Shown: in pieces, positions 8,581 to 14,853 of the stretch | Numbering within the stretch: position 1 is the first letter of the stretch | Layout of the letters: each line of letters begins with the position of its first letter | NCBI GenBank assembly: GCA_910588795.1 | Contig: CAJURI010000048.1 | Span: 1-17,590 of the forward strand | Source: an uncultured Duncaniella sp. | GTDB taxonomy: Bacteria > Bacteroidota > Bacteroidia > Bacteroidales > Muribaculaceae | Length of the DNA: 17,590 bases | Direction: 5' to 3' | Notes under the pieces: generated by a model | The model's database searches: none | What the model saw: only the letters and a program-made list of their open reading frames with translations | What the model was told of the DNA's origin: nothing | Translations under genes and position numbers: made by a program

Positions 8581-10459
8581 CGCCTGTCTCCTCCTCTACT
8601 TCTTCCGTTTCATCCTCAGTGGCCGTCTCTTCCTCAGAAGTCACGGGTTCCGGCATCTGTCCGGTCGAGACATCGGTGTCAGGTTCCGGAGCTGCTGAAG
8701 GATTCTCATCGGGAATCAGGCCGACTATCTTGGGCGCAGGCTTGCCCATGGCACGGCCACGCAGCGTAAGCGCGTCAGGGCTCATGCGTCCGAGTATGTT
8801 CTGCTTGGCAAGCTCGGCCATTTCGGGCGGATAGTCAAACACCTCGGCCGGCGACATGGGGCGCAGAGGTGAATACCAGCGGAATTTCTCAAGGAAATAG
8901 CTGTTGCGACGGGCAAGATAGAGCGGTGTGACCTTGCCGGTCGTCTCAGGCCACATTATAAGATGGCTTATGTCACCGTTCTCGAAATGCGCATCCATGA
9001 AGGAGCTTTCCGTAAAGGAGAATTTATTGTAGGTCGAATCGTTCTCCATGGGGAACATTATGGTCTGCACATTCCCTTCGGCATACAGGCGGCTGATGGT
9101 GGTGTCGGCCATCCATACAGTCATATCCTTTGCCGTCATCTGGTTATAGCAGTCCTCGGCTATATGCTGTGACACCAGTCCCATCTCAGGAAGGCGGGCC
9201 CAGTCGACGGTGGAGTCATTCATATGCACCCATATCACATTGCCGACGATCTGCTTGTCGCCGTTCCACACTATGGGATTATAGTACATATACAATATGG
9301 AGTCCTGCTCGACCATGCTCATGGAGTCGCACAATCCCTGAATGTCATTGCGGAAAAACCTTACACGATGGAATGCATTCGTGACCTTGGTGGAATCGGG
9401 ATTCATATAGGCGGTGATGGTATCGCCGTGGAGATACAGCGTGTCCTTGCCGGAATACTCCAGTGCAAGGGCATTGCCTGTGACAAACGCGCTGTCCTTA
9501 AGCTCATCATAGAATCCATAGTCACCGAGTATCGACGACTGATTGGCCGAATCGGTAAGGACCATGTTTCCGAACGCCTCGCCGAATCCCCCCTCACGGT
9601 CGTAGAAGAGGGTGTCGCCTGTGAGAGTGTTGCCACGCTTGGTGTGCACAAGCGAACGCTCATAAAGGTCGGCTATACCGGTGCGGGTGTCATAGAAACC
9701 CGATGTGGAAGTGATGTCACCGTCCTTGTTGACGATAAGAGTCTCGCACATCAGCTGTGCTATGGCGGTATTGGTATTGTAGGTCAGGGAGTCGGTGTAC
9801 ATCTTCAATGTGTCGTTCTGCCTGGGGCCGGTAAGATCGACATTCATATAGAAGAAGGCGTCCTTGGTGGCAGGATAGTAGAAGCCCTGTTCCGAACGGA
9901 GGGTGTTGACCTTGTCGTCGAGAGTACCGCCAACCATATAGTAGCCCACATCCTGAGGCATGTCATAAAAGAACACCGGAGTCGTGAGGGTGACGTCACG
10001 GTTGATCAGGCGCACATCTTTTCCGGGATACGCGCGCAGCTCGGCAAGCTCTGTGACGCCGTCATAGTACAGTTCGTCACCGTAGACAAACAGGGTGTCA
10101 CCCTGCTCCATCCTCACATTCATATACGCCTCCAGCGATGACGTCTCCTCATAGAAGCGTGCCGAGTCGCAGTACATGAACATGTCACCCTTGCGGAACT
10201 GCACATTGCCTATAAGCACCTGAGCGTTAGAGCCCATGGACTTCTCCAGACGGTCGGCATACTCCACAAAGACCTTTCCCGGCTCATGGCGGTCAGCCTG
10301 CGGAATCATAGGGCGGATCACAGGTTTGCGGTCTCGTCCGGAATCATTTTTTTTAACAGCCGCCGGAGCTTTCTCCGACCCGTTCTTAGGGGTCTGGGCA
10401 AACATTGCCGGAAGCGAGACTATCGCAAGAGCCAATATTGCTGTTGCCGATGATTTCAT
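8573..10459 (-). CDS. OstA/LptA-like periplasmic protein
   Basis: 628 residues with a signal peptide (1-21, cleavage probably at AMFA-QT). The body is a long run of beta-rich repeats of the OstA/LptA type: short units of the form 'G-D-x-L-F/Y-Y-D' alternate with 'A-x-A-x-G-N-V' (VLIGNVQFRKGDMFMYCDSARFY, TLTGDTLFYDREGGFGEAFGNMVL). In LptA such repeats form a jellyroll groove that carries lipopolysaccharide lipid across the periplasm, so a role in LPS or lipid transport is likely but not shown. The last 38 or so residues are strongly acidic (repeated EE/DE), an unusual tail for this family. It lies 4 nt after the SurA-like gene and overlaps mutL by 8 nt. Confidence 0.82.
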   Translation of the reverse strand: MKSSATAILALAIVSLPAMFAQTPKNGSEKAPAAVKKNDSGRDRKPVIRPMIPQADRHEPGKVFVEYADRLEKSMGSNAQVLIGNVQFRKGDMFMYCDSARFYEETSSLEAYMNVRMEQGDTLFVYGDELYYDGVTELAELRAYPGKDVRLINRDVTLTTPVFFYDMPQDVGYYMVGGTLDDKVNTLRSEQGFYYPATKDAFFYMNVDLTGPRQNDTLKMYTDSLTYNTNTAIAQLMCETLIVNKDGDITSTSGFYDTRTGIADLYERSLVHTKRGNTLTGDTLFYDREGGFGEAFGNMVLTDSANQSSILGDYGFYDELKDSAFVTGNALALEYSGKDTLYLHGDTITAYMNPDSTKVTNAFHRVRFFRNDIQGLCDSMSMVEQDSILYMYYNPIVWNGDKQIVGNVIWVHMNDSTVDWARLPEMGLVSQHIAEDCYNQMTAKDMTVWMADTTISRLYAEGNVQTIMFPMENDSTYNKFSFTESSFMDAHFENGDISHLIMWPETTGKVTPLYLARRNSYFLEKFRWYSPLRPMSPAEVFDYPPEMAELAKQNILGRMSPDALTLRGRAMGKPAPKIVGLIPDENPSAAPEPDTDVSTGQMPEPVTSEEETATEDETEEVEEETGDE

Positions 10460-10463
10460 CTTC

Positions 10464-11846
10464 TTACTTGGAAGCCTTTATCCAGCCTTTATGGGTGAAT
10501 TCGCAGTCGCGCCATCCGTCCTCGATACGTGTATAGGTCTCTGCAATCTTCTTTTCAAGCCATTTCTTGAGCACTTCGGTCTGCTGGGCCTGCTCATACA
10601 TTCCCTTTATCTGCTGGAAATCGTCTGACAGGTTGGCACGATGCCCCTCGATGCGGTTGGTGAGCCTTACGAGAGCCACTATGTCCTGATTGGTCTTCGG
10701 GTCCTTCATTATGAATGCTTCCGAAATGTCACCAGGATTCATGTCATTGACCACCTTGGCTATCTCCTGCGGCAGCTCCGACATCTCGAAACGCGAGGTG
10801 TTATGATTGGTCGACATCCCGTTGGTGTTCACCATCACTCCGCGGTTATTTCTGGTATCCTTGTCCTGCGAAAGAGCAGCTACAGCCTCCTCGAAAGGTA
10901 TATTGTTGGCAATTATGTCCTTGCGCAGCGAGTCGAGACGCACCACGGCATCCTCGAGATCCTTCTCAGCCACACGCGGGCGCAACAGTATGTGGCGCAC
11001 GTTCACACGGTCACCGCGCTTCTCTATGAGCTGTATGATGTGGTATCCGTACTCGGTCTCGACTATTTTCGACACTTTCTTTGGGTCATTGAGATTAAAC
11101 GCCACGGCAGTGAACTCCGGCACATACTGGGCACGTCCGGCAAATCCGAGCTCGCCGCCACGGGCCGCCGACACCGGATCCTCACTGTAAAGTATCGCAA
11201 GAGTCGAAAATTCGCTCTCACCCCTGTTGATACGGTCAGCATAGTCGCGAAGGCGTGCTTTCACATTGTCGATCTCCTCGCGAGGCACCGCAGGCGCGGC
11301 GGTCAGTATCTGCACCTCAACCTTGCGCGGCACAAACGGGATGGAGTCCTCGGGAAGCTTGTCGAAGTAGCGGCGCACGTCAGAAGGGGTTGCCTTGATA
11401 TCCTTGACAAGGCTCGATTGCACCTGCTGCACGCGCGAGCGGTTGGATATCGCCTCGCGCAGAAACTCACGGATAGATGCCATGGGCTTGTTGAACATCT
11501 GCTCCACCTTCTCCTGCGAGCCGAGCTGGGCCACATAATTGTTGATGGTCTGCTCAACCTGCTGTATTATCATGCTCTCCGACACCTCGATAGTGTCGAG
11601 GTCGGCCTGATGAAGATAGAGCTTCTCAATGGCAAGCTGCTCCGGGATAACGCAATACGGGTCACCATTGATGGGGACTTTCTCATACAGCATGTTCTGA
11701 TAAGCCTCCTCGATATCCGATTTCCATATAGGCTGGTCGCCAACGACCCATGCCACCTCCTCGGCAGAATTGTCAATGGCTGCCACAGCATACGCGATGC
11801 CCATCACAGAGGCGATGCCCGCTAACACTATATTCTTGATTTTCAC
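10464..11846 (-). CDS. SurA-like periplasmic peptidyl-prolyl isomerase / chaperone
   Basis: 460 residues from the GTG at 11846. An N-terminal KIKNIVLAGIASVMGIAYAVAA is a signal peptide. A SurA-N-like helical region follows (about 30-170), then two PpiC/parvulin modules: about 176-276 (SEDPVSAARGGELGFAGRAQYVPEF, then ETEYGYHIIQL) and about 283-395 (VRHILLRP). SurA-type proteins escort outer-membrane beta-barrels through the periplasm. I choose GTG because AGGA lies 6 nt upstream and the signal peptide begins there. The longer form from a TTG at 11891 would start inside the -7 promoter element, before transcription begins. This is the first gene of the six-gene minus-strand operon. Confidence 0.88.
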   Translation of the reverse strand: MKIKNIVLAGIASVMGIAYAVAAIDNSAEEVAWVVGDQPIWKSDIEEAYQNMLYEKVPINGDPYCVIPEQLAIEKLYLHQADLDTIEVSESMIIQQVEQTINNYVAQLGSQEKVEQMFNKPMASIREFLREAISNRSRVQQVQSSLVKDIKATPSDVRRYFDKLPEDSIPFVPRKVEVQILTAAPAVPREEIDNVKARLRDYADRINRGESEFSTLAILYSEDPVSAARGGELGFAGRAQYVPEFTAVAFNLNDPKKVSKIVETEYGYHIIQLIEKRGDRVNVRHILLRPRVAEKDLEDAVVRLDSLRKDIIANNIPFEEAVAALSQDKDTRNNRGVMVNTNGMSTNHNTSRFEMSELPQEIAKVVNDMNPGDISEAFIMKDPKTNQDIVALVRLTNRIEGHRANLSDDFQQIKGMYEQAQQTEVLKKWLEKKIAETYTRIEDGWRDCEFTHKGWIKASK

Positions 11847-11888
11847 GTGAAATCCTGTTAAATGGTTTATTAAATTGCAATTCAGCCC

Positions 11889-11922
11889 CAAAGTTACAAA
11901 AAATTTATCGGTTTTATTGAAA
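11889..11922 (-). promoter_or_regulatory. Promoter of the SurA-like/ostA-like/mutL/secA operon
   Basis: TAACTTTG at 11896-11889 on the minus strand is a perfect -7 element (TAnnTTTG). The -33 element is weak: the nearest T-rich block is TTTC with a 22-nt spacer. Transcription would start near 11883, giving a leader of about 37 nt to the GTG. Confidence 0.65.
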
Positions 11923-11925
11923 ATC

Positions 11926-11956
11926 TTGTCAACGTAAAATATTTTTTATATTTTTG
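11926..11956 (+). promoter_or_regulatory. Divergent promoter of the cytidylate-kinase-like gene
   Basis: TTG at 11926-11928, a 20-nt spacer, then TATTTTTG at 11949-11956. It is back to back with the minus-strand operon promoter. It places the transcription start near 11962, upstream of the ATG at 11999 and downstream of the TTG at 11954, which therefore cannot be the start codon. Confidence 0.65.
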
Positions 11957-11998
11957 GAGATCGATAACATTTACCGAACACTGACAACATCCATCTAT

Positions 11999-12676
11999 AT
12001 GACTGATATAAAAGCATGTGACAACAGCAGCGACGACACACGCAAGTGCCCTCCGCCATATGTGATCACCGTAGGACGGCAGTTCGGCAGCGGCGGACGA
12101 GAACTCGCCCGCGCCCTGGCCGACGAGCTGGAGATAGCCTATTACGATAAGGAGCTCCTTGCTGAATCGGCAAAGCTATCCGGGATCGAGCCTGAATTTT
12201 TCGAGCAGAAGGATGAGCGTTTTCCATCGTTTCTTCACGGCCTGTTCTCCTTCACAATGGGGGTTACCCCTATGTGCTACTACACCGGAGGAGGGTCCAT
12301 CACAGACGATTCCCTGTATAAGGCGGTCAGCGATTTCATCACCTCCGAGGCCGAAAAACGGTCGTTTGTCGTGGTGGGCCGCACCGCCGACTATATCCTG
12401 CGCAACCATCCGAGAGTAGTCAACATTTTTCTCCATGCCCCTATGGAAGAATGCGTAAAGCGGATCACGTCACGCGCCGACGCCCTCACCCCCGAAAAGG
12501 CCGAAGCAATGGCAAAACGCACCAACCGATGGAGAGCCGATTACTACAACTTCTTCACGGATAAGGAATGGGGTGACGCATCAAGCTACGACCTCACCAT
12601 CGACACCTCCCTTATGACTAAGGAGAAGATTGTGGAGCTCATCAAGACATACCTCAGGCTCAGAGGCATCATATAG
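11999..12676 (+). CDS. Cytidylate kinase-like family protein
   Basis: 225 residues. ITVGRQFGSGGRELA (about 23-37) is the modified P-loop typical of the cytidylate-kinase-like family found in Bacteroidales and Firmicutes, followed by AYYDKELL, a VVVGRTADYIL block, and an HAPMEECVKRI segment as in nucleoside monophosphate kinases. An NMP-kinase-like phosphotransfer is the family expectation; the true substrate is not known to me. The canonical cytidylate kinase Cmk is a separate family. I take the ATG at 11999 (MTDIKACDNS); the upstream TTG at 11954 lies in the -7 promoter element. It is transcribed alone, divergently from the envelope operon, and I see no hairpin terminator after it, only the tRNA-Pro promoter 20 nt on. 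Confidence 0.85.
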   Translation: MTDIKACDNSSDDTRKCPPPYVITVGRQFGSGGRELARALADELEIAYYDKELLAESAKLSGIEPEFFEQKDERFPSFLHGLFSFTMGVTPMCYYTGGGSITDDSLYKAVSDFITSEAEKRSFVVVGRTADYILRNHPRVVNIFLHAPMEECVKRITSRADALTPEKAEAMAKRTNRWRADYYNFFTDKEWGDASSYDLTIDTSLMTKEKIVELIKTYLRLRGII

Positions 12677-12695
12677 AAAAATCTGTCACAAGGTG

Positions 12696-12726
12696 TTGCG
12701 CAAGTAAAAAAAACTCCTTACCTTTG
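12696..12726 (+). promoter_or_regulatory. Promoter of tRNA-Pro
   Basis: TTG at 12696-12698, a 20-nt spacer, and TACCTTTG at 12719-12726 fit the Bacteroidetes consensus. The start of transcription would fall near 12732, about 50 nt before the tRNA. Confidence 0.7.
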
Positions 12727-12784
12727 CGCCGCAATCAGAAGCCGGCATCCACTACACCGGCAGTAGTGCCGCTTACTGTTGCAT

Positions 12785-12858
12785 CGGGGCGTAGCGCAGT
12801 CCGGTAGCGCACCTGGTTTGGGACCAGGTGGTCGCAGGTTCGAATCCTGTCACCCCGA
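12785..12858 (+). tRNA. tRNA-Pro (anticodon TGG)
   Basis: The cloverleaf is clear: acceptor CGGGGCG, D-arm GCGC..GCGC, anticodon stem CCTGG/CCAGG around the loop TTTGGGA with anticodon TGG, T-arm GCAGG-TTCGAAT-CCTGT, and discriminator A at 12858. It is 74 nt long with no encoded CCA. The 3' acceptor strand is CACCCCG, so position 6 (C) faces A at position 67: one C-A mismatch in an otherwise paired stem. A strong terminator follows. Confidence 0.95.
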
Positions 12859-12864
12859 CATCTC

Positions 12865-12900
12865 ATGAGGCTGTGTCGTCGACGACACAGCCTCATGCTT
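12865..12900 (+). terminator. tRNA-Pro terminator (perfect 32-bp palindrome)
   Basis: Positions 12865-12896 are a perfect palindrome: a 16-nt arm beginning ATGAGGCTGTG and its exact reverse complement, with no spacer, so the loop must be made by opening the central TCGA. It is followed by GCTTTTC. It begins 6 nt after the tRNA-Pro 3' end. The rest of the gap to 13009 holds a small GCAGGA/TCCTGC repeat (12966-12978) and no gene I can support. Confidence 0.85.
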
Positions 12901-13009
12901 TTCATAAGCCTGCCACGCATTTCCGACATCACGCCACCGATCAATGAGTCAACGGCGCAAACACGCAGGAATCCTGCATCACGGTTGTTCCCGCACATGG
13001 CATTAATTA

Positions 13010-13041
13010 TTTGTCAAAATCACAATTAAATTGTAATTTTG
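13010..13041 (+). promoter_or_regulatory. Promoter of the XRE/S24 regulator
   Basis: TTTG at 13010-13013, a 20-nt spacer, and TAATTTTG at 13034-13041 are both full matches to the Bacteroidetes consensus. The transcription start would be near 13047, giving a leader of about 24 nt to the ATG at 13071. Confidence 0.82.
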
Positions 13042-13070
13042 CCAATGGCTTATCACACCGCCTCAACAAT

Positions 13071-13796
13071 ATGGACAAGAACAACCCTGACAACCCGGAA
13101 TGCACCTACAGAACTCCCCATCATTCTGACATAACGGAGAGGCTGCGCCACATAATGCAGCAACGGCACCTGACCCAACGCAAGCTGGCCCAGCTGCTGA
13201 GGCTTGATCCGTCAAATCTCTCCAAAGTGCTTACAGGCAAACTTCCTTTCACCGAAGGGCTCATCAACCGCATAGTAATCGACCTGGGCATATCCAAGCC
13301 CTGGCTTCGCGACGGAGAAGGAGTGCCTTACGACAAACCTGATTCGCTGCGCGACATCACTGTGAGCGAAGGATGCATGATACCTGACCAAGGGGGGACA
13401 GGCACACCGGTATATGATCTCGATGTGACTGCAGGCTGCAGAAGCCTCGAACAGATATTCAGCGAGACCCGTCCCGTGGGAATGGTCAACATTCCCGAAC
13501 TGCCTCCCGACTCTCATCTCGTAAAAGTGCGCGGCGACAGTATGTCGCCACGCATCAACAATGGCGGCTATGTGGCGATACGCCCCATACGGGACCCCCG
13601 CAACATATTTTGGGGACAGATATACGTGGTGCAGCTTGAAGAATACCGGCTCATAAAATACGTGCGCCGCCACAGAGATCCGGGCATGGTGATACTTCAC
13701 AGCGACAATCCCGCCTACGACGACATGGATGTGGACCGCCGGGACATACGTGCACTCTACATCGTGGAGGCGATCCTCAACTATGAAGTAAGCTGA
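13071..13796 (+). CDS. XRE-type HTH / S24 (LexA/CI-like) transcriptional regulator
   Basis: 241 residues. The N-terminal helix-turn-helix (about 21-86) reads RLRHIMQQRHLTQRKLAQLL...PSNLSKVLTG, a lambda-repressor/XRE fold. The C-terminal half is an S24 peptidase domain: GDSMSP with S157 and RLIKYVRR with K196 form the expected Ser/Lys pair, and DVTAGCRS has A121-G122, a plausible self-cleavage site as in LexA and phage repressors. Proteins of this type often control SOS, stress or prophage genes, and its target is unknown. I take the ATG at 13071; the upstream TTG at 13011 lies in the -33 element. No phage genes surround it. The next gene on the right is the suf operon, which makes it a possible suf regulator by position only. 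Confidence 0.88.
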   Translation: MDKNNPDNPECTYRTPHHSDITERLRHIMQQRHLTQRKLAQLLRLDPSNLSKVLTGKLPFTEGLINRIVIDLGISKPWLRDGEGVPYDKPDSLRDITVSEGCMIPDQGGTGTPVYDLDVTAGCRSLEQIFSETRPVGMVNIPELPPDSHLVKVRGDSMSPRINNGGYVAIRPIRDPRNIFWGQIYVVQLEEYRLIKYVRRHRDPGMVILHSDNPAYDDMDVDRRDIRALYIVEAILNYEVS

Positions 13797-13843
13797 CCGG
13801 ACCGCTTTACAGCCTTGAAAGAACCAAACAGGGAGCGGAAATG

Positions 13844-13875
13844 TTTGGGCATAAGTAAGATTGTTAGTAAATTTG
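13844..13875 (+). promoter_or_regulatory. Promoter of the sufC-sufD-sufS operon
   Basis: TTTG at 13844-13847, a 20-nt spacer, and TAAATTTG at 13868-13875 match the consensus fully. It lies 47 nt after the S24 regulator stop. Transcription should start near 13881, which leaves a leader of about 207 nt before sufC. The 8-mer ATAAGTAA (13851-13858) sits inside the spacer and recurs at 13895-13902. Confidence 0.8.
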
Positions 13876-13894
13876 CCGACAAATTAGGAAAACG

Positions 13895-14083
13895 ATAAGT
13901 AACTCGCATAAATTATGCTGACACATAATTATGAAGTATTTTCGAGATGGAGCGAAGGAGTGTAGCGAGCTACACGACTGAGTGACAGCTCGAAAATCAC
14001 CGAAAAGACAAATAAGGATGTGTCTGCCCTAAGGGTTACTTGAAATTATTTTAATTATAACTAAATTTATAAGAGTTACTTAT
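13895..14083. repeat. 11-bp inverted repeat bracketing the suf leader, with two palindromes
   Basis: ATAAGTAACTC at 13895-13905 returns as its exact reverse complement GAGTTACTTAT at 14073-14083, only 4 nt before the sufC ATG. Shorter copies of the same motif are at 13851-13858 (same direction) and 14036-14041 (TTACTT). Between them lie CATAAATTATG (13907-13917) and CATAATTATG (13924-13933), two palindromes with centres about 16 bp apart. They could be protein-binding sites or the two arms of a long RNA fold that hides the ribosome site. Confidence 0.6.
13938..13997 (+). repeat. 60-nt hairpin with tandem G-A mismatches in the suf leader
   Basis: An outer 9-bp stem (ATTTTCGAG with CTCGAAAAT) and an inner 7-bp stem (GTGTAGC with GCTACAC) are separated by 13 nt on each side. 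Folding them symmetrically gives T-A, G-C, G-T, C-G, A-T and G-C pairs broken only by G-A/A-G steps: three tandem ones plus a single A-G. The tip is GA. No poly-T follows, so it is not a normal terminator. It could be an RNA regulatory element or one copy of a genome repeat. Confidence 0.75.
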
Positions 14084-14087
14084 AACT

Positions 14088-14852
14088 ATGAGCGATATAT
14101 TACTTGAAGTGCGCGACCTTCATGCATCAGTGGAAGGGAAAGAGATACTCAAAGGTGTCAACCTCACCATCCGCGAAGGGGAGGTCCACGCCATAATGGG
14201 GCCTAACGGTTCCGGCAAAAGCACCCTTTCGGGAGTTCTTGCCGGCAACCCCGCCTATACAGTAACTTCCGGCGACGCCCGTCTGCACGGAGTGGAGCTG
14301 CTCGACCTGCCCCCCGAGACCCGTAGCCACGAAGGACTGTTCCTTTCATTCCAGTATCCGGTGGAGATACCGGGAGTGTCAATGGTCAACTTCATGCGTG
14401 CCGCTGTGAATGCCAAGCGCAAATACCTCAACGAGGAGCCTCTGAGCGCAAGCGAATTCCTGAAGCTCATGCGCCAGAAGCGCGAGATCGTGGAGCTTGA
14501 CAACAAGCTCGCGTCCCGATCAGTCAACGAAGGATTCTCGGGCGGTGAGAAGAAACGCAACGAGATATTCCAGATGGCGGTCCTTGAACCTCGCCTCGCA
14601 ATTCTGGACGAGACCGACTCCGGGCTTGACATCGACGCCCTGAGAGTAGTGGCAGGAGGAGTCAACAAACTAAAGACCTCCAAGAACGCTACAATCGTGA
14701 TCACACACTACCAGCGACTTCTCGATTATATCAAACCCGACTTCGTGCATATCCTCTACAAAGGACGCATCGTAAAGACCGGCGGCCCCGAGCTCGCACT
14801 CGAACTTGAGGAACGCGGATATGACTGGATCAAGGAGGAAAACAAGGATTAA
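14088..14852 (+). CDS. sufC: Fe-S cluster assembly ATPase SufC
   Basis: SufC is the ABC-type ATPase of the SufBC2D scaffold, which builds iron-sulfur clusters in the cytoplasm. The 254-residue protein has Walker A GPNGSGKST (38-46), Q-loop Q89 in LSFQYPVEIPG, the signature SGGEKKR (151-157) in its SufC form, Walker B AILDETDSGLD (171-181) with E175, and H207. It is the usual family length and starts at the ATG at 14088. It leads an operon with sufD (1-nt gap) and sufS. The sufB gene, which normally sits beside it in Bacteroidales, is not upstream. Confidence 0.97.
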   Translation: MSDILLEVRDLHASVEGKEILKGVNLTIREGEVHAIMGPNGSGKSTLSGVLAGNPAYTVTSGDARLHGVELLDLPPETRSHEGLFLSFQYPVEIPGVSMVNFMRAAVNAKRKYLNEEPLSASEFLKLMRQKREIVELDNKLASRSVNEGFSGGEKKRNEIFQMAVLEPRLAILDETDSGLDIDALRVVAGGVNKLKTSKNATIVITHYQRLLDYIKPDFVHILYKGRIVKTGGPELALELEERGYDWIKEENKD

Positions 14853-14853
14853 C

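Noticed and set aside
7228..8769. Long plus-strand frame (513 codons) across mutL
   Set aside because: Antisense shadow of mutL and the OstA-like gene; no signal peptide, no family resemblance, and the minus strand codes the clear protein.
10641..11825. 394-codon plus-strand frame across the SurA-like gene
   Set aside because: Antisense shadow of a clear gene; histidine- and leucine-rich composition typical of reversed coding.
12735..12998. 87-residue minus-strand reading frame over tRNA-Pro and its terminator
   Set aside because: It runs antisense through the tRNA and contains the GDRIRTCDHLVP-type peptide that tRNA antisense frames give. Not a gene.
12785..13796. tRNA-Pro plus S24 repressor as a prophage attachment remnant
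   Set aside because: No integrase, no repeat of the tRNA 3' end and no other phage genes in the window.
13071..13796. S24 protein as LexA
   Set aside because: The HTH is XRE-like rather than the LexA winged helix, so I call it a CI/LexA-like regulator only.
13915..13986. Short leader peptides in the suf leader (for example MLTHNYEVFSRWSEGV)
   Set aside because: Several ATGs give 12- to 16-codon frames through the hairpin, but there is no ribosome site or conserved codon pattern to choose one.
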